Assembly (NCBI GenBank): GCA_013373325.1
Contig: JABXIA010000089.1
Location: 1 to 44,345, forward strand
Direction of reading: 5' to 3'
Length of the DNA: 44,345 bases
Origin: Paracoccaceae bacterium
GTDB taxonomy: Bacteria; Pseudomonadota; Alphaproteobacteria; Rhodobacterales; Rhodobacteraceae
Positions 23,543-32,145 of this stretch are shown here, in pieces (position 1 is the stretch's first letter; each line of letters starts with the position of its first letter). The notes below the pieces were generated by a model. The model was not told the DNA's origin and ran no database searches. It saw only the letters and a program-made list of their open reading frames with translations. The position numbers and the translations under genes are program-made.

Positions 23543-25204
23543 ATGCCAGATTCTGACCGCCCCGCCAAAGCTTCCGACCTTCTTGTGGCCGCGCTGGAGG
23601 CTGAAGGCGTCGAATACGTCTTTGGCGTCCCGGGTGAGGAAAACCTTGATCTGCTGGAGTCCCTGCGCACCTCCAAGATCAAGCTGGTGCTGACCCGGCA
23701 TGAGCAGGGCGCCGGTTTCATGGCAGCAACCTATGGCCGCCTCACCGGCAAGCCGGGCGTCTGCATGGCCACCCTTGGCCCCGGCGCGACCAACCTTGCG
23801 ACACCTGCGGCCTATGCCCATCTGGGGGCGATGCCGCTGATCATGATCACCGGGCAGAAACCGATCAAGAAGTCGAAACAAGGCCGGTTCCAGATCATCG
23901 ACGTGGTGGGCCTGTTTGATCCGGTCTGCAAGATGTCGCGCCAGATCGTGCACGGCAACACCATCCCCGCGCTGATCCGCGAGGCCTTCCGCGTGGCCGA
24001 AGAAGAACGCCCCGGTGCGGTACTGCTGGAACTGCCCGAGGACATCGCGGCGGAGGAAACGGACGCCTCTGTCATTCCCACGCACGCCCGCCATTACGCA
24101 GTGCCGGACGAGGCCGTTCTGACCGAAGCGGCTGAAATGATCCGCGCCGCAAAAATGCCGCTGGTGCTGGTCGGCGCCGGCGCCAACCGCCGCAAGGCGC
24201 GCTCGGCGCTCTGTGACTTCGTCGAAAAGGTGCAGATCCCTTTCTTCAACACCCAGATGGGCAAAGGGGTGGTCGACGAAAGCTCGGACCTGTTCCTCGG
24301 CACCGCTGCGCTCTCGGACGGCGACTACCTGCACTGCGCCATCGAACGCGCCGATCTGATCATCAATGTGGGCCACGACGTGGTCGAAAAACCGCCCTTC
24401 TTCATGACCGAGGGCGGCACCAGGGTGATCCATGTGAACTACAAGGCGGCGCAGGTCGATCAGGTCTATTTCCCGCAAGCCGAGGTGGTGGGCGACCTGG
24501 AAGGATCGATCACCCGGCTGGGAGATATTCTCGGCGGACCGCTGGACTTTGACCGCAGCTTTTACCAACGCATGAAGGCGGAGACCGACAGCCACATCGC
24601 AGAGGGCGCCGATGATCCGCGCTTCCCGGTGATCCCGCAGCGGCTGGTTTCGGACACCCGCAAAGTAATGGGCGAAAACGATATCATCGCGCTCGACAAT
24701 GGCATCTACAAGATCTGGTACGCCCGCAACTACAAGGCCTATCACCCCAACACCGTTCTGCTGGACAACGCGCTAGCGACCATGGGCGCGGGCCTTCCCT
24801 CGGCGATGATGGCCGCACTTCTGAACCCTGACCGCCGGGTGATGGCGATCTGCGGCGACGGCGGCTTCATGATGAACAGCCAGGAGCTGGAAACCGCGGT
24901 ACGTCTTGGCCTCAACCTGGTGATCACGGTGCTGAATGACAGCGCCTACGGCATGATCCGCTGGAAACAGGCGCATGAAGGCTTTGCCGACTGGGGGCTG
25001 GAGTTCAACAACCCCGATTTCGTGCAATACGCCGCCAGCTACGGCGCCACCGGCCACCGGATTGAACGGACCGAAGACCTGGCGCCGACGTTCGAGGCCG
25101 CCTTTGCCGCGGGCGGCGTGCATCTGATAGACGTGCCGGTCGATTACAGCGAAAACCAGCGGGTGCTGATCGATGAGCTGGCTGCCAAGACCTGCCTGAT
25201 ATGA
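23543..25204 (+). CDS. Acetolactate synthase-like thiamine pyrophosphate-dependent enzyme
   Basis: A 553-residue TPP enzyme with the standard three domains: the PYR domain (residues about 8-175; E54 in RHEQGAGFMA activates the cofactor), a central domain (about 195-330), and the PP domain with the TPP/Mg motif GDGG (438-441) through LNLVITVLNDSAYG. The length is typical for acetolactate synthase large subunits, but no regulatory small subunit gene is adjacent, arguing for a catabolic or AlsS-type role rather than branched-chain amino acid synthesis. AAGGAG precedes the ATG. It is flanked by the FMN glutamate-synthase-like gene and a RidA gene. Its true substrate pair is uncertain; other 2-oxoacid decarboxylases share this architecture. 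Confidence 0.85.
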   Translation: MPDSDRPAKASDLLVAALEAEGVEYVFGVPGEENLDLLESLRTSKIKLVLTRHEQGAGFMAATYGRLTGKPGVCMATLGPGATNLATPAAYAHLGAMPLIMITGQKPIKKSKQGRFQIIDVVGLFDPVCKMSRQIVHGNTIPALIREAFRVAEEERPGAVLLELPEDIAAEETDASVIPTHARHYAVPDEAVLTEAAEMIRAAKMPLVLVGAGANRRKARSALCDFVEKVQIPFFNTQMGKGVVDESSDLFLGTAALSDGDYLHCAIERADLIINVGHDVVEKPPFFMTEGGTRVIHVNYKAAQVDQVYFPQAEVVGDLEGSITRLGDILGGPLDFDRSFYQRMKAETDSHIAEGADDPRFPVIPQRLVSDTRKVMGENDIIALDNGIYKIWYARNYKAYHPNTVLLDNALATMGAGLPSAMMAALLNPDRRVMAICGDGGFMMNSQELETAVRLGLNLVITVLNDSAYGMIRWKQAHEGFADWGLEFNNPDFVQYAASYGATGHRIERTEDLAPTFEAAFAAGGVHLIDVPVDYSENQRVLIDELAAKTCLI

Positions 25205-25237
25205 TTGGCTGGATCTGACAGCCTGCCCTTTCCCCCG

Positions 25238-25266
25238 GCTGCCGCGGCCGCTATGACCGCGGCAGC
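25238..25266 (+). other. Perfect stem-loop between the TPP enzyme and ridA
   Basis: GCTGCCGCGG and CCGCGGCAGC form a 10-bp perfect stem with a 9-base loop, 33 bases after the upstream stop and 23 bases before the ridA start. No U-run follows. It could tune ridA relative to the upstream genes. Confidence 0.55.
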
Positions 25267-25289
25267 TTACGCAAGGAAAGGCAAAACCC

Positions 25290-25634
25290 ATGACCATCAC
25301 CCGCATCGGCACCACCGCCCGCTCCAGCAAGATCGTCAAGCACAACGGCGTCGTCTACCTCAGCGGCCAGGTGTCCGAGGCCGAAACCGCCGCAGACCAG
25401 ACCCGCGAGATCCTCGCCAAGGTCGACGCCCTGCTGGCCGAGGCAGGCAGCGACAAGACCCGTCTTCTCCAGACCGTGATCTGGCTTTCCGACATGTCCT
25501 ATTTCGCAGAGCTGAACGAGGTCTGGAACGCCTGGGTCCCCGAGGGCCACGCCCCCGCCCGCGCCTGCGGCGAGGCCAAGCTGGCCCGCGAGATCCTGAA
25601 GGTGGAAATCATCGTCACCGCCGCCTGCGACTGA
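25290..25634 (+). CDS. RidA family protein (reactive imine/enamine deaminase)
   Basis: A 114-residue cytosolic YjgF/YER057c/UK114 protein. HNGVVYLSGQVSEAETAADQ, TREILAKVDALLAEAGSDKT and the C-terminal APARACGEAKLAREILKVEI match the family, with the arginine of PARA as the likely catalytic residue. RidA proteins hydrolyse enamine/imine intermediates released by PLP enzymes and protect against 2-aminoacrylate damage. GGAAAGG lies upstream of the ATG. Its place after the synthase-like genes suggests that one of them, or a shared pathway, produces an imine. A strong bidirectional terminator follows. Confidence 0.92.
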   Translation: MTITRIGTTARSSKIVKHNGVVYLSGQVSEAETAADQTREILAKVDALLAEAGSDKTRLLQTVIWLSDMSYFAELNEVWNAWVPEGHAPARACGEAKLAREILKVEIIVTAACD

Positions 25635-25643
25635 TCCGCAATC

Positions 25644-25686
25644 AAAAAAACAGCGCCGGGCCTCAACAGCCCGGCGCTTTCCTTTT
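25644..25686. terminator. Bidirectional intrinsic terminator between ridA and the BCCT gene
   Basis: AGCGCCGGGC and GCCCGGCGCT (10 bp, perfect) with a 7-base loop, flanked by A7 on the left and TTTCCTTTT on the right. It can end both the ridA transcript and the convergent BCCT transcript. Confidence 0.9.
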
Positions 25687-25704
25687 ACGGAAACCTTGCG
25701 TGCC

Positions 25705-27396
25705 TCAGGCGCGCAGGTCCTGCTTTATCCGGGTGCCGTCCGGTGCCATCGTCTCAACTGAGATCGGCGACGCCGAAGGATCGTCGTGCAGCGATTTCAG
25801 CAAGCCCCAGATCATCGCGATCAGCACAAAGGAAATCGGGAAAGCCGCCGCAATGGACGCCGTCTGCAGGGCGCCAAGCCCCCCGGCCAGCAAGAGCGCC
25901 GCCGCCACCACGCCTTCGCCCAGCCCCCAGATGATGCGGAACTTCTTCGGCGGGTTGTCGTCGCCCATCGACAGCATGGTGGTGATCACCAGGGTGCCGG
26001 AGTCGGACGAAGTGATGAACCACGAGAACAACAGGAACGTCGCCAGCAGCGACATCGGCCAGCTAACCCAGCTCATGTCGCCCATCCAGCTGGTGGCGCC
26101 GATGTTGTCGATGGTCCCGAACAGCGCATTCGGCAGGTTCCAGTCGCGCACGGTCTGGATGATGCCCGCCCCATCAGCCGAGGCCACGCCGGACCCCATG
26201 TGCAGCTCCTGCCAGATCGCGTTGCCGCCGAACATGCACAGCCAGAAGAACGCGATGGTGGTGGGAACAAACATCACGCCGACCATGAATTCGCGAATGG
26301 TCCGGCCGCGCGAAATGCGGGCAATGAACACACCGACAAAGGGCGACCAGGAAATCCACCAGCCCCAGTAAAAGATCGTCCAGCCGCCCTGCCAGGCCAC
26401 ATCCGGGCCTTCGGTCGCAGTCCAGAACCCCATCGGAACGAAGCTCGCAACATAGCTCCCGACCGTGGTCACAAACAGGCCCATCAGCCACTGGAACGGG
26501 CCGAAGATCACAAAGGCCGCCAGCAGCACGATCGACAGCCAGATGTTCCATTCCGACAGGATGCGGATGCCTTTGCCAACGCCGGACACCGCGGAAATGG
26601 TTGCGATCACAGAAACAACCGCGATCAGAACCAGCTTGGTCCCGATGCCGGGATCAATGCCGAACAGATGGTTCAGGCCCGCAGCCATCTGGCTGACACC
26701 CAGCCCCAGCGAGGTGGCGACGCCGAACACCGTGCCGAACACCGCCAGAAGATCCACCGCGTGCCCCCAGGGGCCATAGATCCGCTCGCCGATCAGCGGA
26801 TAGAGCGCCGACCGCAGCGTCAGCGGCAGCTTCTTGCGGAACCCGAAATACGCCAGGCTCAGCCCAACCAGCACGTAGAACGCCCAGCCGTGGAACCCCC
26901 AATGAAAGAAGGTCACGCGCATCGCATCCACCGCCCGCTGCATGTCCATCGCCGAATGGCCTGCCAGTTCGGCATGGGGATTGTTGGGATAGCCCCAGAC
27001 TTCGGAGTTGTCGAAGTAGAAAATCGGCTCAGCCACGCCAAAGAACAGGATGCCGATACCGATACCTGCGGAAAACAGCATCGAGAACCAGCTGAAGTTG
27101 CTGAACTCGGGGCGCGAGTCGTCGTCCCCCAGGCGGATCTTGCCGAAACGCGAGAACATCAGCCAGAAGCAGACAAAAAGCCCGATGGAAAACAGGGTGA
27201 TGTAATAGAAGCTGAGCCCGTTTTCGATCCAGCTCCGGATCGATTTGTAAAGGCCTCCGGCAAACTCGACGTTCATGACCGTAAAGATCACAAAGGCAGC
27301 GATCATGCCCTTGGCTGCAATGCTCATCCCCGGATGAAGACCGGTAAAGAAACCGGATTTCGCCACCAGGTGGCTGTTGGAACTGTCTTCAGACAT
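25705..27396 (-). CDS. BCCT family transporter (betaine/carnitine/choline type)
   Basis: A 563-residue inner-membrane protein with 12 predicted helices. The first-repeat glycine motif FSAGIGIGILFFGVAEP and the family signature GWWISWSPFVGVFIARISRG, with the aromatic box FYWGWW that binds the trimethylammonium group, identify BCCT carriers such as BetP, BetT and CaiT. The GIGIG variant differs from the MGMG-type loop of some sodium-coupled members, so coupling ion is uncertain. GGGAGGA precedes the ATG. It lies downstream of the carnitine operon, separated by a terminator, so it probably has its own promoter. By context it is the likely importer of L-carnitine, with glycine betaine or choline as alternatives. 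Confidence 0.92.
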   Translation of the reverse strand: MSEDSSNSHLVAKSGFFTGLHPGMSIAAKGMIAAFVIFTVMNVEFAGGLYKSIRSWIENGLSFYYITLFSIGLFVCFWLMFSRFGKIRLGDDDSRPEFSNFSWFSMLFSAGIGIGILFFGVAEPIFYFDNSEVWGYPNNPHAELAGHSAMDMQRAVDAMRVTFFHWGFHGWAFYVLVGLSLAYFGFRKKLPLTLRSALYPLIGERIYGPWGHAVDLLAVFGTVFGVATSLGLGVSQMAAGLNHLFGIDPGIGTKLVLIAVVSVIATISAVSGVGKGIRILSEWNIWLSIVLLAAFVIFGPFQWLMGLFVTTVGSYVASFVPMGFWTATEGPDVAWQGGWTIFYWGWWISWSPFVGVFIARISRGRTIREFMVGVMFVPTTIAFFWLCMFGGNAIWQELHMGSGVASADGAGIIQTVRDWNLPNALFGTIDNIGATSWMGDMSWVSWPMSLLATFLLFSWFITSSDSGTLVITTMLSMGDDNPPKKFRIIWGLGEGVVAAALLLAGGLGALQTASIAAAFPISFVLIAMIWGLLKSLHDDPSASPISVETMAPDGTRIKQDLRA

Positions 27397-27588
27397 TTGG
27401 TCCTCCCAATTGTTTCTGATGCCTCAGCACCGGGGCCCTCCAGCCGCGGAAAGCTGAGCGGAGCGCGCGGCGGGATGAAGCTCTCCCGATGGCCCGGCAC
27501 TCCGGCATGGTCCTCCCCGCTGCCGCGGTTACGGGCAGCACACCTTCAAAAAACGAGCCGGATCGGGGAGGAGACCCGGCCCGCAAAG

Positions 27589-27620
27589 AGAAACCCGGCG
27601 GCCGCAAACCGCCGGGTTTC
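27589..27620 (-). terminator. Intrinsic terminator of the carnitine operon
   Basis: AAACCCGGCGG and CCGCCGGGTTT (11 bp, perfect) with a 7-base loop starts 5 bases past the lcdH stop. On the minus strand the stem ends in TTT and is followed by CTCTTT. The remaining 190 bases up to the BCCT start should contain the BCCT promoter; I see no clear motif in them. Confidence 0.8.
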
Positions 27621-27624
27621 CAAG

Positions 27625-29046
27625 TTATCCGCGCTGGCCCACGTGGCGCCCGGCGCCTTCGGGCAGCGGCAGGCCTGCGTGCGCCGCGGCAAAGGACGCC
27701 AGCTTGTCCGCCACCTCCGGCGACGGCAGCGAGGTGCCGCGCGCGGTCAGATCCATGTGCAACAGCAGCGTCTCCACCGTCGCCGCCAGCTTGCCCTCGG
27801 GGCCGTGCAATCGGTGGAACAGATGCATCTTCTTGCCGGTCCCTTGCAGCACCTGGGTGGTCACTGTCAGCGCATCGCCCTCGTGCAGCTCATCCAGGAA
27901 GCGCACGTGGTTCTCGACAGTGAAATAGCTGCCGCCCGCGGCGATGTACGCGGCGTCGCAGCCGATCATCTCCATGAACCTGTCGGTCGCCTGGGCCGAG
28001 GCCTCGGTGTAATGCGCCTCGTTCATGTGGCCGTTGTAGTCGGTCCAGCTCTGCGGCACCGGGCGGCTGACGGTGACCGGCAGCTCCGCCGCATCCGGCA
28101 CGGGCAGCATTGCCTCATGGGTGTTGATAACGCCCCCTGCCCCGCTGCCGGACTTCTTCAGCGCCCGCATCATGCCGACCAGGTTGTCATCGCGCAGCCG
28201 CTCCAGTTCGCGGATCGGCATATGGCCGGATTGCGCATCCGACTGGCCCGCGATCAGGTCGACCAGTTCCTCGGTGAACTCGGGCACATCCATCAGCTTG
28301 GTCCACGGCCATTCCAGCGCCGGACCGAACTGGGCCATGAAATGCTTCATGCCCGCCTCGCCGCCGGCAATCCGGTAGGTCTCGAACAGACCCATCTGCG
28401 CCCACCTGAGGCCAAAGCCCATGCGGATCGACTCGTCCAGCTCCTCGGTGGTGCAGATGCCGTCCTTGATCAGCCACAGGCCCTCGCGCCAGACCGCTTC
28501 CAGCAGACGGTCGGCAATATGCGCGTCGATCTCCTTGCGCACGGTCAGCGGGTACATCCCCACCTCGCGCAGCAAATCTGCGGCTTGCGCACAGGTCTCC
28601 GCATCGCCCACCAGCTCTACCAGCGGCAGCAGGTAAACCGGGTTGAACGGATGCGCTACCACGGCGCGGGCGCCTTTGGCATTCAGTTCCGAGGGCTTGA
28701 AGCCGCTGGTAGAAGAGCCGATCACCGCGGTCTCCGGCGCATGCGCCTGGATCTGCGCGTGGATCTTGTGTTTCAGATCCAGCCGCTCCGGCACGCTTTC
28801 CTGGATCCAGGCGGCATCCGCCACCGCTTCGGCGAGGTCGCTGTGGAAGGTCAGTTCGCCTTCGGCCGGCAGCGCCTTGTTATAAAGCGACGGCAAGGAG
28901 CGGCGGGCGTTGGCCAGCACTTCGCCGATTTTGCGTTCCGCTTCCGGGTCCGGGTCGAACACCCGCACATTCCAGCCGTTCAAAAGGAACCGCGCTGCCC
29001 AGCCGCCGCCAATAACCCCGCCGCCGATGATTGCTGCTGTTTTCAT
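27625..29046 (-). CDS. lcdH: L-carnitine 3-dehydrogenase fused to a betainyl-CoA thioesterase-like domain
   Basis: A 473-residue cytosolic protein of two parts. Residues 1-320 are a 3-hydroxyacyl-CoA dehydrogenase-type NAD enzyme: IIGGGVIGGGWAARFLLNGW (NAD binding), ESVPERLDLK, GSSTSGFKPSEL and AHPFNPVYLLPLVELV. Residues about 330-455 are a hotdog-fold thioesterase (WTDYNGHMNEAHYTEASAQA). This fusion is known for L-carnitine dehydrogenases of Rhizobium and relatives, where separate cdhA and cdhB genes of Pseudomonas are joined. It oxidises carnitine to 3-dehydrocarnitine and, by inference, hydrolyses betainyl-CoA to glycine betaine. AGAGGA precedes the ATG. It is the last gene of an operon with cdhC and an acetoacetate-CoA ligase. 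Confidence 0.93.
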   Translation of the reverse strand: MKTAAIIGGGVIGGGWAARFLLNGWNVRVFDPDPEAERKIGEVLANARRSLPSLYNKALPAEGELTFHSDLAEAVADAAWIQESVPERLDLKHKIHAQIQAHAPETAVIGSSTSGFKPSELNAKGARAVVAHPFNPVYLLPLVELVGDAETCAQAADLLREVGMYPLTVRKEIDAHIADRLLEAVWREGLWLIKDGICTTEELDESIRMGFGLRWAQMGLFETYRIAGGEAGMKHFMAQFGPALEWPWTKLMDVPEFTEELVDLIAGQSDAQSGHMPIRELERLRDDNLVGMMRALKKSGSGAGGVINTHEAMLPVPDAAELPVTVSRPVPQSWTDYNGHMNEAHYTEASAQATDRFMEMIGCDAAYIAAGGSYFTVENHVRFLDELHEGDALTVTTQVLQGTGKKMHLFHRLHGPEGKLAATVETLLLHMDLTARGTSLPSPEVADKLASFAAAHAGLPLPEGAGRHVGQRG

Positions 29047-29087
29047 GATCTATCCTCTGATCGCCCTCCCGGTGCGCCCGCCGGTGC

Positions 29088-29124
29088 ACAGGGGGTGTAC
29101 AGGGGGTGCACGCGTGGCACCCCC
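29088..29124 (-). repeat. Direct repeat plus stem-loop between cdhC and lcdH
   Basis: ACAGGGGGTG occurs twice in tandem with an 11-base period (29088-29109). The second copy enters a perfect hairpin, GGGGGTGC and GCACCCCC around ACGCGTG (29102-29124), 10 bases past the cdhC stop. The G-run copies could compete for pairing with the C-run arm. It may tune lcdH expression or mRNA stability. Confidence 0.5.
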
Positions 29125-29134
29125 GCATTTCGGC

Positions 29135-30052
29135 TTACTTCGCCACCGGCGCGCGCTTGGTCAGGCCCAGCTTCTCGCGGACCGCCTCCGGGCCGATGAT
29201 CAGGGCGCCCATGCCCTCGATCACGCCGACCGCGCGCTCCACAAGCTGTGCGTTGGTGGCCAGCACGCCCTTGTCCAGGAACAGGTTGTCCTCAAGGCCC
29301 ACCCGCACGTTGCCGCCCGCCAGCACCGACTGCGCCGCATAGGGCATCTGGTCGCGGCCCAGGGAGAACGCTGACCAGGTCCAGTCCGACGGCACATTGT
29401 TGACCATCGCCATAAAGGTGTTGAGGTCGTTCGGCGCCCCCCACGGCACCCCCATGCACAACTGCACCAGCGCGTTCGGCTCCAGAATGCCCTCCTTTAC
29501 CAGTTGCTTGGCAAACCACAGGTGGCCGGTGTCAAACGCCTCGATCTCCGGCTTCACGCCCAGATCGGTCATCATCTGGCCCATCGCCCGCAGCATGCCG
29601 GGGGTGTTGGTCATGACGTAATCGGCCTCGGCAAAATTCATGGTGCCGCAGTCCAGCGTGCAGATTTCCGGCAGGCACTCGGCGATATGGGCCATGCGTT
29701 CGCTCGCGCCGATCATGTCGGTCGCCGCCTCGTTGACCGGCAGCGGTGCTTCGGTCGAGCCGAACACGATGTCGCCGCCCATGCCCGCGGTCAGGTTCAG
29801 CACCACGTCCACCTCGGAATCGCGGATGCGGTCGGTAAGTTCCCGGTAATACTCAAGTTTCCGGGACGGTGCACCGGTCTCCGGGTCGCGCACATGGCAA
29901 TGAACCACCGCCGCGCCAGCCTTGGCGGCCGCGATTGCGGACTCGGCAATCTGCTTGGGCGAGCGCGGCACATGGGGGGATTTGTCCTGGGTGCCGCCAG
30001 AGCCGGTCACGGCGGCAGTGATGAAGACGTCTCGGTTCATGGTCAGGGGCAT
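29135..30052 (-). CDS. cdhC: BKACE-family 3-dehydrocarnitine cleavage enzyme
   Basis: A 305-residue TIM-barrel enzyme of the beta-keto acid cleavage family (formerly DUF849). It has the zinc ligands in VVHCHVRDPETG (H51, H53) and GGNVRVGLEDN (E254), and the VDVVLNLTAGMGGD motif. BKACE enzymes condense a beta-keto acid with acetyl-CoA and split it; in carnitine catabolism 3-dehydrocarnitine plus acetyl-CoA gives betainyl-CoA and acetoacetate. AAGGAG lies 8 bases before the ATG at 30052, deciding for it over the ATG four codons later. It follows the ligase gene by 18 bases and precedes the dehydrogenase-thioesterase. Specificity is assigned from context. Confidence 0.92.
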   Translation of the reverse strand: MPLTMNRDVFITAAVTGSGGTQDKSPHVPRSPKQIAESAIAAAKAGAAVVHCHVRDPETGAPSRKLEYYRELTDRIRDSEVDVVLNLTAGMGGDIVFGSTEAPLPVNEAATDMIGASERMAHIAECLPEICTLDCGTMNFAEADYVMTNTPGMLRAMGQMMTDLGVKPEIEAFDTGHLWFAKQLVKEGILEPNALVQLCMGVPWGAPNDLNTFMAMVNNVPSDWTWSAFSLGRDQMPYAAQSVLAGGNVRVGLEDNLFLDKGVLATNAQLVERAVGVIEGMGALIIGPEAVREKLGLTKRAPVAK

Positions 30053-30070
30053 GGTCTCGCTCCTTTGGGG

Positions 30071-32017
30071 TTAAGCTTGCAATTCAGGGTGATCCGCAAA
30101 CAGCGCCAGCGCCTGCGGATTGGCGATGCCGGAGAGGTTGCGGACGGGGAGTTTGTTCACCACGTCCCGCACCGCCAGCTCGGCGGTCTTGCCGGACTTG
30201 GTGCGCGGGATGTCAGCGACAGCGATGATCTTGGCCGGCACATGGCGCGGCGAGGCATTCCTGCGGATTTCCGTTTTGATCCTTGCGGTTAGCTCGTCGT
30301 CCAGCGCGGCACCTTCGGCGGGAACCACAAACAGCACCACCCGCACATCGTTGCCGATGCTCTGGCCCACAACCACCGCATCCGCGACCTCGCCGATCTT
30401 GTCGAGCTGCCGGTAAATCTCCGCCGTGCCGATCCGCACGCCGCCGGGGTTCAGCGTCGCGTCCGAGCGGCCCAGCACCACATAGCCGCCGTGCTCCGTG
30501 CGGGTGGTGAAATCGCCCTGCCGCCAGATATTGGGATAGGTCTCGAAATAGCTGGCGCGGTAGCGGGCATTGTCCGGGTCGTTCAGGAACCGCGTCGGCA
30601 TGGACGGATGCGCATTGCGGCAGACCAGCTCCCCCGCCGTGCCCTCAACCGGGTCGCCCTGACCGTTCAGGGTCGCCACATCCAGCCCCAGCATCGGCGC
30701 CTGGATTTCACCCTGATGCACCGGCAGCACCGGGCAGCCGCCGATGAAACAGCCCAGAATATCAGTGCCGCCGCAGATCGAAGCCAGCTGCACATCTGCC
30801 TTCCAGTCGGCATAGACATGGGCAAAGCTTTCGGGCGACAGCGGCGAGCCGGTGGACAGAACCACCCGCAAGGCGCTCAGATCGTGACTGTCCGCAGGCC
30901 GGTTGCGGCGCTTCAACGAGGCATCGATGTATTTGGCGGAAATGCCAAAATGCGTGACTTTCTCCGCCTCGGCCAGATCGAACAGGCGGCGCATGCCCGG
31001 ATACATCGGGTTGCCGTCAAACAGCACGATCACGGCCTCGGAGGCCAGCGCCGCCACCTGCCAGTTCCACATCATCCAGTTGCAGGTGGTGTAATAGAAC
31101 ATCCGGTCGCCCGGCTGCAGGTCGCAGTGCAGCTGCTGCTCCACCAGCATCCGCAGCAGGGTGCCGCCGCCGGAATGCTCGATACACTTGGGCTTGCCGG
31201 TGGTGCCGGAGGAAAACATCACATAGAGCGGATCGCGAAAGCCCATCGGCCGGCAGTCCAGTGCCGGGGCATCCGTCTGCTTGAACGCCTCATAGGCGGT
31301 CATGCCCTTTGGCAATTCCGCGGCATCGCCTGCATAGGGCCAGACCACGATCTGCTGGATCGACGGCACGCGGGCGGCGACTTCGGCAAACGCCGCGCGG
31401 GTCTCAAACGTCTTGCCGTTGTAGAAATAGCCGTCAGCGGCGAACATCAGCTTGGGTTCGATCTGGCCGAACCGGTCGACCACCACATCCGGCCCGCTTT
31501 CCGGCGCGCAGGAGGACCAGACCGCGCCCAGCGATGCCGCGGCCAGCATCGCCGCAACGGTCTGCGGCATGTTCGGCACATAGCCCGCGACGTGATCACC
31601 CGCCCCGATCCCCGCATCCCGCAGGGCGGCAGCGAGCATTTCCACCTCGCGCTTCAACTCGGCGCGGGTCCAGGCCATGCGGCGGCCATCCTCACCGATG
31701 AACACAATCGCCTCGCGCCCGTCAGCGTTCTTCAGGAATGTCTCCACGATGTTCAGCCGCGCTTCGGGGAAGAACCGGACCTGCATCGGGTCCTGATGAG
31801 ACAGCAGCGGAACTGTGCCCTGATCGCCCTTCAGCCCGCAGAACTCCCAGGCCAGCGGCCAGAAGTCCTGCGGCTGCGCAACCGACCAGGCGTGCAGTGC
31901 GGCGAAGCTGTCCAGAGCTGTGCCAGCGGCAGCAGAAGCCTGCGCCATGAAGCCGGACAGCAAAGGTTTGCGGCGCGCCGAAAGGTCCGGCTGCCAGAGG
32001 AGAGGAGCGGTGGTCAT
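30071..32017 (-). CDS. Acetoacetate-CoA ligase (acetoacetyl-CoA synthetase)
   Basis: A 648-residue adenylate-forming enzyme of normal length for acetoacetyl-CoA synthetases. Motifs are MFSSGTTGKPKCIEHSGGGT (P-loop-like A3), YTTCNWMMWNW, GGTDILGCF and GRSDATLNPGGVRIGTAEIY, with the catalytic lysine in PRTKSGKTAELAVRD. It activates acetoacetate with ATP and CoA in the cytosol. As first gene of the operon it removes the acetoacetate that cdhC releases, regenerating, after thiolysis, two acetyl-CoA, one of which repays the acetyl-CoA consumed. Its ribosome-binding site is weak (GAGA). The divergent GlxA-type regulator gene starts 128 bases away. Confidence 0.92.
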   Translation of the reverse strand: MTTAPLLWQPDLSARRKPLLSGFMAQASAAAGTALDSFAALHAWSVAQPQDFWPLAWEFCGLKGDQGTVPLLSHQDPMQVRFFPEARLNIVETFLKNADGREAIVFIGEDGRRMAWTRAELKREVEMLAAALRDAGIGAGDHVAGYVPNMPQTVAAMLAAASLGAVWSSCAPESGPDVVVDRFGQIEPKLMFAADGYFYNGKTFETRAAFAEVAARVPSIQQIVVWPYAGDAAELPKGMTAYEAFKQTDAPALDCRPMGFRDPLYVMFSSGTTGKPKCIEHSGGGTLLRMLVEQQLHCDLQPGDRMFYYTTCNWMMWNWQVAALASEAVIVLFDGNPMYPGMRRLFDLAEAEKVTHFGISAKYIDASLKRRNRPADSHDLSALRVVLSTGSPLSPESFAHVYADWKADVQLASICGGTDILGCFIGGCPVLPVHQGEIQAPMLGLDVATLNGQGDPVEGTAGELVCRNAHPSMPTRFLNDPDNARYRASYFETYPNIWRQGDFTTRTEHGGYVVLGRSDATLNPGGVRIGTAEIYRQLDKIGEVADAVVVGQSIGNDVRVVLFVVPAEGAALDDELTARIKTEIRRNASPRHVPAKIIAVADIPRTKSGKTAELAVRDVVNKLPVRNLSGIANPQALALFADHPELQA

Positions 32018-32083
32018 GGAAGTCTCAGTGGTTACAGAGCGGGCGTCAGGTGGGCGGCGGCGGATCGTAAAGATGCTTGACTT

Positions 32084-32102
32084 CCTGCGTGATTAGCGCA
32101 GG
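32084..32102. promoter_or_regulatory. Putative operator between the carnitine operon and cdhR
   Basis: CCTGCG and CGCAGG form a perfect inverted repeat around TGATTAG; the symmetry extends imperfectly to GACTTCCTGCG and CGCAGGAGTTG. It lies centrally in the 128-base divergent promoter region. TTGACG at 32105-32110 may be the -35 box of the regulator gene. Binding by the adjacent AraC-type regulator is inferred from position. Confidence 0.45.
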
Positions 32103-32145
32103 AGTTGACGCTGCGTTTATACAGTTTCGGTCAAATAGCAGACAA

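Noticed and set aside
27511-27572. TCCTCCCCG and CGGGGAGGA long-range inverted repeat upstream of the BCCT gene
   Set aside because: The arms are separated by more than 40 bases and are simple purine/pyrimidine runs; chance is likely.
25786-29199. Very long open frame (over 1100 codons) on the plus strand across the BCCT and lcdH genes
   Set aside because: It is antisense to two well-conserved genes, has no family motifs and reflects the lack of stop codons in high-GC antisense frames.
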